DNA from: Botrytis cinerea B05.10
Lineage: Eukaryota > Ascomycota > Leotiomycetes > Helotiales > Sclerotiniaceae
NCBI RefSeq assembly: GCF_000143535.2
Contig: NC_037318.1
Location: 1,860,001-1,924,000 of the forward strand
DNA length: 64,000 nt
Reading direction: 5' to 3'
Shown here piece by piece: positions 56,153 through 64,000 of the stretch (position 1 is its first letter; every line of letters begins with the position of its first letter). A program made the position numbers and the translations under genes. Below the pieces are notes generated by a model. It worked only from the letters and a program-made list of their open reading frames with translations. It was not told the DNA's origin and ran no database searches.

Positions 56153-57510
56153 AAGAGAGTGAATGTGCGTGGAACCAATCATATTTTTACGTTTTAGGTA
56201 TCTAAGACATCTTTGTCTCGAAATACGGAGAAGGAATCTGGAGAGTTCCGATAATATAACATATGATTAAAATTTGAATTGTTGAAAGGTATATATAGAT
56301 GGCCGGTACAAGCAGGAACAGTTTTTTGCGATGAAAATAATGTATTTACGCTACTTGACTTCAAGTAAATCTCGATACCCAGTACGCAATGTCTGCAGTT
56401 ACTGTCCATCATGGGCGATGGTAGCAATGCAGATTTTTGAGGCTGCAGAGAGAAAGAGTCTTAAGGGTTCGAACTCAATTAGTGTGATTGAACTGCGAGG
56501 TCAGAATTATAGACTTCTCTCGAACAAACAAGACATAATCAGGACGAGGACCAAGTTTTGAAGATTGAGAGTGAAAGAATAGTCGAGATGCGGGAAGATT
56601 GGATGGCGACGTCACTTGACATCTAATCACATGATATCGAGCTCTGAAAGTCCATTCCCAACTTAGTCTAGCCTTATGGAAACCTGCTTCGGTACCGAGT
56701 CTTCTCTCCTTTCCCTATACTTCACGTCTCTGTTACTCATAATCTCTTCCATGTTGTCTACAAAGGGGGTAGAACCAATTTCAAAGTCTTGAACAATACT
56801 CCGCACCTGCTACTTCCTGTCATAGATATAACGGTAATCTTCACCGTAGATAGAAGGTATATCCCCACCCTCATCTCCGCCCCCGGATCGATAGTACCGA
56901 TGCTTCCTATCCCGCACTAAACCAATCAACATATGCAGTCGCCATCAACCCTTTCCATCTCCACCTTATATTAATTTGCTGATTCTTCCAATCATACACA
57001 CTGCTCAGCTTCCCCAGCTCTATTTCAATCGGGCCTCAATTTATCTTCAACACATACGCGTGGGGATGATTGTGGCGACAATGTGCTGTTGAAATTGGGG
57101 GGATTGCGGGGTGGTGATTGGTTTGTGGGGTTTGTGGGGCTTAAAACAATATAACTCAAGATTTTTGATGATGTTAGGGTTCTTGTGGGGATCAAGGTGC
57201 CGAAATTGATAGGGATGGGGAACCAAATCCAGTGTCGCAACAACATCCACTCAGAATTTCTAAATCCTCTTTAGTTAGGTATGGAGAGAGAGAAACTAGA
57301 ACTGAATATGGTTAGACCATAACCAGTTCGCTGAGGTTATACAGTAGCAAGACTCAGACCACATGCGGGTACTCAATTAGGTCACAATATCTTGATCAAG
57401 AGAACTCAAGAGTATAAGAACTGAGAATGACTCAAGTGTTTCATCCTCATCTCATCTTTCTCTTCATCTTATTAACCACACACGGCCCAAAGTACTCGGT
57501 GGAGATCAAC

Positions 57511-59244
57511 ATGCGTTCTTTAAATCTTGCTACCGCGATTGCTTCACTTCCGGCTTTGACGCAAGCTTTTACGCTGACCGATATCTGCACATCAACTTAT
57601 CTCGCAGCCAACTTTCCAGCTGTCGATTTCTATGATGGGATAACTCTTGATCCAACATCCATTACAGCCAAAACGGTGACAAATGCCACAGCATCGAGCG
57701 TCTTTTATCCAAATGCTGTGATCGATTACTGTGCTGTTACTTTCAAGTACTCTCATAACGGTCTAGATGACAGTGTGCTCTTGACATACTGGGTTCCTGC
57801 GCCGGCAAATTTCCAGAATCGTTACCTTTCTACAGGTGGTGGTGGATATGCCATCAACTCGGGAGCTCAATCATTGCCTGGGGGAGTTCAATATGGCGCA
57901 GTTGCCGGTGATACTGATGGTGGTTTTGGAATTTTCCAGAACAATGTCATTTCAGATTTTCTCCTCGCGAATGGGACACTTAATTGGCAAAATGTCTATA
58001 TGTTTGGATACAATGCTATTCATGAAATGAGTGTCATTGGAAAGGAATTTACTACATCTGTTTTCAATATGACAGCTAACAACGCTACGTTATATTCTTA
58101 CTACCAAGGTTGTTCGGAGGGTGGTAGAGAAGGGTGGAGTCAAGTTCAAAGATTTGCGGATCAATTTGATGGAGCAACAATTGGTGCACCGGCTTTCAGA
58201 TTTGCATTTCAGCAGGTTCAACATCTTTATTCAAACGTTGTGGAGAAAACTCTGGATTATTATCCACCGCCTTGTGAATTGCAAAAGATTGTGAACGAGA
58301 CGATTATTGCTTGCGATCCATATGATGGTAAGACAGATGGAGTCGTCTCAAGAACAGATCTTTGCACATTAAACTTCAATATCTCAACACTTTTAGGTGC
58401 ACCATACTCTTGCCCAGCATCTGCAGGAAGTCCGTTTTCCTCTCCTACACCTGCACAAAATGGTTCGATCTCGGCCAAGGGTTTGGCCGTTGCCCAGAAA
58501 ATCCTTGACGGTCTTCACACCACTGACGGCAAGCGTGCTTATTTCTCATACACTCCATCTTCTACTTTTACAGACGCAGCCACAGCATATAACGCCACCA
58601 CGGGTGAATATGGTCTTAGTATTACCTCTCTTGGTGGTTCATTCGTTGAAGTTCTTCTGGATCTCAAAAATGGTTCAAACCTGCAATCTCTCGAGGGAGT
58701 AACATACGATACTCTCCGCGACTGGATTCAAGACGGTTGGAACCGCTATAATGATGTTCTCATGACCAACTGGCCAGATCTCACCCCGTACAAAAATGCT
58801 GGCGGAAAAATCATTCATTTCCATGGTGAATCTGATTACAGTATTCCGACCGCGTCATCCGTTCGCTACTACGAATCCGTGAGAGAAATTATGAACCCAG
58901 GTCTTTCGTATAATGATTCTGTCGCTGCAACTAATGAATTCTATCGATTATTCCTTGTGCCGGGTGGTTCGCATTGTGCGGTCAATACAGCGGAACCTAA
59001 TGGACCATGGCCTCAAACGAACTTGCAGGTACTCATTGATTGGGTAGAGAATGGAGTGGCACCTGACACTTTGAATGCAACAGTTTTGCAGGGGGCGAAT
59101 AAGGGTACGAATCAACAGATTTGTGGATGGCCTCTGAGGCCGTTCTGGACGAATAACGGAACGACGATGGAGTGCCAGTATGACCAGGAAAGTATTGATT
59201 CTTGGATTTATGATTTGGATGCTTTTGACATGCCGGTTTATTAA
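57511..59244 (+). CDS. Secreted tannase/feruloyl esterase family protein
   Basis: An intronless frame of 577 residues from ATG at 57511, chosen because it puts the signal peptide (MRSLNLATAIASLPALTQA) at the N-terminus; an in-frame ATG 84 bases upstream would add an unneeded leader. Catalytic signatures of the tannase family are complete: CS-D-HC with Cys201-Ser202 in GCSEGGREGW, Asp442 in HGESDYSIP, and His488-Cys489 in GGSHCA. A calcium-binding-like loop (CDPYDGKTDGVVS) and many N-glycosylation sites fit a secreted enzyme. It would hydrolyse ester bonds of tannins or of feruloylated plant cell walls; the two activities cannot be told apart here. It runs parallel to the relic downstream and faces away from the GH3 gene. 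Confidence 0.93.
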   Translation: MRSLNLATAIASLPALTQAFTLTDICTSTYLAANFPAVDFYDGITLDPTSITAKTVTNATASSVFYPNAVIDYCAVTFKYSHNGLDDSVLLTYWVPAPANFQNRYLSTGGGGYAINSGAQSLPGGVQYGAVAGDTDGGFGIFQNNVISDFLLANGTLNWQNVYMFGYNAIHEMSVIGKEFTTSVFNMTANNATLYSYYQGCSEGGREGWSQVQRFADQFDGATIGAPAFRFAFQQVQHLYSNVVEKTLDYYPPPCELQKIVNETIIACDPYDGKTDGVVSRTDLCTLNFNISTLLGAPYSCPASAGSPFSSPTPAQNGSISAKGLAVAQKILDGLHTTDGKRAYFSYTPSSTFTDAATAYNATTGEYGLSITSLGGSFVEVLLDLKNGSNLQSLEGVTYDTLRDWIQDGWNRYNDVLMTNWPDLTPYKNAGGKIIHFHGESDYSIPTASSVRYYESVREIMNPGLSYNDSVAATNEFYRLFLVPGGSHCAVNTAEPNGPWPQTNLQVLIDWVENGVAPDTLNATVLQGANKGTNQQICGWPLRPFWTNNGTTMECQYDQESIDSWIYDLDAFDMPVY

Positions 59245-61810
59245 GGTTGGTTGAAACGTGTGATGAAAAAGTTTGGGGTATTGGTTGATTAGTATTGATT
59301 GTTATGATTGAGGAATGAAGAATATTGAATGGTTTTGAAATGTTGTAATATATTACTGTGTTTACTGTACATGTCAGATATATCAGGCCAAATGATTTAT
59401 ATACATGCACATCCTTCATCCGTTTGTTCTGTGCCAACTGAAGACGGATTATCCCTTATATGCATCAAAGGTCTCATGCCAAAAATAAAGCGAGTGAACA
59501 TGGGACGAGAAATAGACGTATAGATTCAAGTGTACGCTTTCTGGACTCAAAAGCACAATCTTTATGCTTGATAGTAGCAGTCTGAAAATCAATGATAGGG
59601 ACAAGAGATGAGAATATTTATCTCATCGCACGAAATTCTCTAGCTCATGCTTCTTAAGTATAATTTGACGCATTTGGCTTACATATTGTAGACTCTGTTT
59701 TCTTGCGGCGAGTCCACGAAATATATTTAAGCGATTGCACTACTTATGGAGCGTGTTTTTTGCTCTGTCATAGTTCTTTTGCCAATGCAGTGTAATCTAT
59801 TGACAGCGCAGTAGGTGAGACTCTAAGTCGTTATTTAGGCTTTTTGATACAATTTCTAAGATGAAGTTGATCATTTGTTGACGATTTCAATTTGTTACAG
59901 GTTGACCTGGTCATGTGATTGAGACAGAGTACCAATGAATACACACCTCATAATCGCAATTGTGCATGTTCGAACTCTATAAACCTGAGCATCAGGCGTA
60001 TGTGTCTTTATTGCTTCTCTCTTTTTGTCGTTCAATATCTTATAACGTTAATGGTAACGTCGCAAAATTTAGCCAATTCGGTCAATCGCATGGATCACAA
60101 AATCGCCAAGTCGGATGGTTCTCTGTTCGCTCATGCTTCGATAGTCGTGATGGCATACGCGTTGAATTTCAGTACCACTTGATATTGGTCGCGAGCAAGA
60201 AAACTTCGGGTGAAATCAAGATTTGTCGAAATCAATGCAAATTTTATTCTTGTGTCTTCTTTAATATCTTCCTTTCGGGATGAATATTCTCAAAATCATC
60301 TACATATCAAAGCTTTAAGGCTTTTTTCAAGAGAATACTGTCAATGTGAACTATTGTCTTGACCAGGTAGCTGTGTTCAAGTGATAACATAGTATGGAAA
60401 TATCCTACTGGGAAGTATATATCAGGTGTCTATTGTGGGAGTTTGGTACATATTAGAGTACCATATCATTACAGCCGTATGAATCTGCAGTGATCATTTG
60501 AGGTATAGAATTCAGTTACCTCCATACATTTGCCTTGGAAAACAATACAGCTTTCTATCGAATTTTGATCCATGTTACATATGATAATCTTCGTCACGTT
60601 ATCACTTCGATGCCTTTCTGGTCTGGTCTGGCACTTCTGTTTCCCGATTGAAAATACGGGGAAGTACTTTTACGTCAGATCTGTAACTTTTTGTCAAGCT
60701 TCCTATCTTGTCTCAGTGTTGCAAGCTTAATCTCCAAGCATCAAGAATTAATTTGAGATGCAGACACGCCGCAATCAGGATACTTAGATAACTATAATGT
60801 ACACCCTGGGACGCCATTCGATCTTTTTGATTATACTAGGATGTTAATTGGGATTAGAACAACTTCTGGGGCTGGCGTATCGTCCATTTTCACCATGGAG
60901 TCAAGTCCAGGTGCTCCGCTAGTTATTGCAGATTTCAATCTTCAAGAAGGTGGGAAAGCTGGAATATTGTCGTCCACGCAATTGCATATGCTAGTATTTG
61001 AAGGAACTGGGATGGGCATGCAAATGGGGATGTACTGACATTAGAAAGATATCCACCTTCAACATTGGACGAAGTGGTGGTAAATTTCGCTGTTTTACTC
61101 GCTGGCAAAATCACTTTCTCGGATTATCTTGAACCGTACGAATATGTCTCTATGAATGCTGGTGATTGAGATCTAGAATCCTGTGGGTTGCCCTATTGGA
61201 CCTTGCAGTATTTTTCGGCACTATTGTTTCACGCATCGCAATAGTCATCAGAAAATATAGGAAATCGTAGTACAAAAAGCAACCGAAAGCTGTACAGTTA
61301 CAGGAAATAGCTAAAATCAAATCAGTGTTTTGAATACAATCGATCTTGGTAGATTCAAGGAAGGAGACTGGAAGTGTTTCTGTATTTATCCTTGTGTATA
61401 CAGTGGTTCACAATCACCCAGGAACTGACAATATAATTCAAACAATCATTGTTCAGAGATCGATATTTGCTAGTCCAGGTACATATACTCTCAACGGAAG
61501 TCATATCTGGTGAGTACCTACACGGTATACTTCGCGGGAAACCAAACTAAGTCAAAATAGTTTTACTCCTCTGTGTATATGATTTATTGAATTCAGGCTC
61601 AAACGACGCATATTCATCCCTTACACTATGTATACTTTCTAGCAGTTTGTTAAAAGCTGGGGCATGACGACCAAGGAGTGTCACTGTCTACTTTTTTTCG
61701 GCAAAGAATATTGATTCTGCAGGAGCTGTGGAAATAGTCAAAGAAACAAACGAGACATTAGTTCACTTTCGCATTGTATTACTAAAGATTTTCTAGGGAT
61801 ACCGACTACT
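59245..61810. other. Intergenic region, possible start of the WSC relic
   Basis: No supported gene. An open frame from 59966 to 60283 and another at 60841-61038 have no recognisable features. Fragments from about 60840 onward may be the lost N-terminal part of the WSC-domain relic, but I cannot match them. Confidence 0.4.
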
Positions 61811-61819
61811 ACTACACTA

Positions 61820-63213
61820 CATACAAATACCTGGCTGGTATGAGTATTCCTTCGATTTCCGACCCAAATGCTGGACTAAAAGCCCACAATGCTGTATCTG
61901 TAAATTGAATCTTGATGTCAATTCCAGCTCCACCAACTGGAGTTGTCAATAAGTTTCGGTGTTCAACTTTTGGAGACGGACGTCTGTTTGTATCAGATAC
62001 AAATGGGAATGTCATATGTTTAGAATCTCCGGTTGCTTTACCCCTTCGGCATACTCAGCTAGTCGACTTTAGTCAAGTTGCTATCGGCTCCACCAAAGCT
62101 CAAATTTTCACTGTACCGCACAAATTGCCATCACTTCAGTAAACGGCTGTACTGCAGGTGACAAGACTTGGCAGTGCATCAATTCAACCATACCACAGGG
62201 GTCATCAGTCCAAGGCGCAAATTTCTCTTTTCTTGGAATCTTTCACGAGCTTCCATCAATGATGCTCAAAATGCATCTTTCGGGTACGTTTCACCTGAAG
62301 TTGCCAGCACGAGTTTAAACCTCCATACCACAAATATTATACCTAAATATAGTACTCTCGTTTCTGTGTCTCTATCCGATACACCTGTTAGCAAATTTTC
62401 TATAATCTATTATGGGAATGTTATAAACGCAGGCTGTGTTGTGTCTTCATCGGGGAATACTTGTTCCTTGACTTGCATGGGAAATTCTTCGGAATACGTA
62501 AGTTTAGTATTCATTTAACATACAACCGTTGGAATTTACTAACTAGCATGACTCAGTGCGGTGGGTCATCTCTTTTGCAAATGTACTACAACGGCACAGG
62601 CGCTAATTCAAGCTTAAGCTCCATTTCTCCAATCAATTCGATCTCTTCCTCCTTCCAAATTGGTGTGATTGCCTCTTCAATATCTTCATCGTTGTCACTA
62701 GTCTCACTACTTCGTCAATCACTGCCTCATCTACAATAGAAACATGATCCAGTTCCCCTTATCGATTTCTTCGGCCCTCCTTTCTCATCAAAGAATAATC
62801 CATCGATCATAACACCAACTACTCCTTCGGTAACTAATACTGCAACATCCGGATATGCCTCAATGGGTTGTTTCAATGGCCCTACAGGAGGACCATATGG
62901 AGGACACAATCTTCCCAAATTGCTCTCCAACGGTTCAATGTGCCCCGAACTTTATATTCCTTCTGCCCTAGCTCAAGTCACTGCTCAAACCCCCATCACC
63001 TACAAATACATTGGACTAGAACATGGACGGGAGTGTTACGCGGGATCGGTGCCGCCAAACCCTGAACCAAGTAGTCTAACGGGAACGCACGCGTATACCA
63101 CGACTTGCAAGGGTGATTCAAAGCAGAGCTGCGGGGGTCCAATTATGTACAACTTATACGAAGTATTTGGCTACAGCTGTGCTGGCGTCAGAGGGTGCGG
63201 TGAGCACGGCTAG
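61820..63213 (+). pseudogene. WSC-domain secreted/cell-surface protein relic
   Basis: The pieces, in order but in changing frames, match a known fungal type: a propeller-like end (KFRCSTFGDGRLFVSDTNG, VICLESPVALPL), a beta-sandwich repeat (LVDFSQVAIGSTKAQIFTV; then VNGCTAGDKTWQCINSTIP; then SINDAQNASFGYVSPEVAS in another frame), a Ser/Thr linker, and a WSC domain (SGYASMGCFNGPTGG..., YIGLEHGRECYAGS, CKGDSKQSCGGPIMYNLY, about 62850-63190). At least three frame changes (near 62120, 62210 and 62520) and stops separate them. WSC domains bind cell-wall polysaccharides, and intact relatives are extracellular proteins with several such modules. The C-terminal WSC part alone is open from about 62745 to 63213. 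Confidence 0.75.
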
Positions 63214-64000
63214 TTTCTGAGGAAGTTGAAAACAAGCTTTTTAAAGGAGGTGTGATTCGGTCGAATGAACGACGTGCATATTAGATGGGGACAATGTTAA
63301 GAATTTACTTTTGCTAACTGTTGGTCTTGCTGACATTTTGACAGGGGATTTGTTTCTTACATTGTTCTTCAAGTTCAAAATAATAACACTATTTACAAAA
63401 GCTGATTCCCTTCACTACTTAGTGGAAGCAAATGATGCATCTCTCAATTGTATGCATTTCATCAATTTCAATTCGTTACATTGGAAAAATTCTGGAAATC
63501 TCATGATCGACACAGTGAATGTACATGGATAAATACTTCCGAATAGTGTTGGCAGGTTCACCCCACTTCGGCTCTTGTTAAGCCCGTCATTATCACCAAT
63601 AGACACGAGGGAACAAGGGATTTTCCTTGTAGAAAGTAACATGCTCTGTACGGGGGATTACGATGGGAAGAAACTCCGAGGGGAAAATCCAATCATGAAT
63701 GTGGAGAGGACTATGTGAGTTGCTTCATATAAGAGACTTTTATATGTGGGACAAGCAGGAGTCAGAACTGATCTCTTTTGAAAACATATCAGATTTTAAT
63801 TTTTTTTTTGCCGACCACAATCCGCAATGGTTATCTTGTTCTCTTTGCTGTACGTGTCAGATTTCCGAACTGAAGTCATTCGGGATCATGAATGTCTAGG
63901 ACCGTGTCTGATCAATTAATAATTGTTTGCAAATCAGCACCGAGGTTTTATTGGAGTAGATCTCTATTATAAGAGCTCCGCATGCCATTCTTCTTTCGGA
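63214..64000. other. Right-end stretch, no gene seen
   Basis: 787 bp without recognisable coding sequence, tRNA or repeat. Any gene starting here would need sequence beyond the window. Confidence 0.4.

Larger units (their letters stand above)
55376..57510. other. Intergenic region with AT-rich block and tandem arrays
   Basis: 2.1 kb without a supported gene. 55690-55995 is strongly AT-rich and rich in AAATTTTT strings. Two short tandem arrays follow at 55995-56152 (separate entries). 57000-57260 has a G-rich plus strand (GTGGGGTTTGTGGGGC). Confidence 0.5.

Noticed and set aside
56450..56480. GGGTTCGAACTC considered as a tRNA T-loop
   Set aside because: No matching D-arm or acceptor stem within 80 bases on either strand.
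59966..60283. Plus-strand frame of about 106 residues with a hydrophobic start
   Set aside because: The hydrophobic stretch is interrupted and gives no credible signal peptide. Overlapping frames are equally open, so there is no evidence of coding.

Overview
This window is nuclear DNA from a filamentous ascomycete. The introns are short (about 45-100 bp), most with GT...CTAAC...AG signals. Intergenic spaces run from about 0.2 to 9.4 kb. The gene content (Zn2Cys6 regulator, HET-domain gene, tannase, GH3 beta-glucosidase, Rcr-type protein, HAD/terpene-cyclase fusion) is typical of plant-associated fungi. A leotiomycete such as a member of the Sclerotiniaceae is my best guess, but that is inference from gene style and not proven. 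No tRNA, rRNA or CRISPR was found.

Layout. 1-3.3 kb: the 3' part of a fungal-specific transcription factor gene, convergent with an NmrA-like NAD(P)-binding protein gene. 3.67-4.20 kb: an AT-rich MITE-like inverted-repeat element. 4.5-7.95 kb: a divergent pair of dead secondary-metabolism genes, an O-methyltransferase and a FAD monooxygenase, each with several stops. 9.1-15.6 kb: a stretch of decayed exons and short internal repeats. It has conserved splice signals and coherent peptides but premature stops and frame jumps, and I cannot name the family. 17.1-19.1 kb: an intact Mpe1/RBBP6-type mRNA 3'-end-processing gene. 19.1-28.4 kb: a 9.4-kb stretch with no gene I can support. 28.5 kb: a candidate small secreted cysteine-containing protein. 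30.4 kb: a small proline-rich protein.

32.2-33.7 kb: a FAD-dependent (DAO-type) oxidoreductase. 34.1-37.1 kb: two minus-strand multi-exon genes of unknown function. 37.6-42.1 kb: a large DExH RNA helicase with an unresolved N-terminus. 44.1-45.7 kb: a HAD-like/class II terpene cyclase fusion related to drimane-type synthases, the most interesting intact gene. 47.5-48.1 kb: an Rcr1/2-type membrane protein with a PPxY motif. 50.3-51.9 kb: a broken HET-domain gene. 52.6-55.4 kb: a secreted GH3 beta-glucosidase on the minus strand. 56.0-56.15 kb: two adjacent short tandem arrays, one carrying ACGCGT boxes. 57.5-59.2 kb: a secreted tannase/feruloyl esterase. 61.8-63.2 kb: a frame-broken WSC-domain protein relic.

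The intact genes are a mix of housekeeping functions (Mpe1, helicase, Rcr) and secreted or metabolic functions (GH3, tannase, oxidoreductase, terpene cyclase). The terpene cyclase has no tailoring gene beside it, so no biosynthetic cluster is visible. The dead genes sit mainly in 4.5-15.6 kb, with isolated ones at 50-52 and 62-63 kb, which suggests an accessory block losing function.
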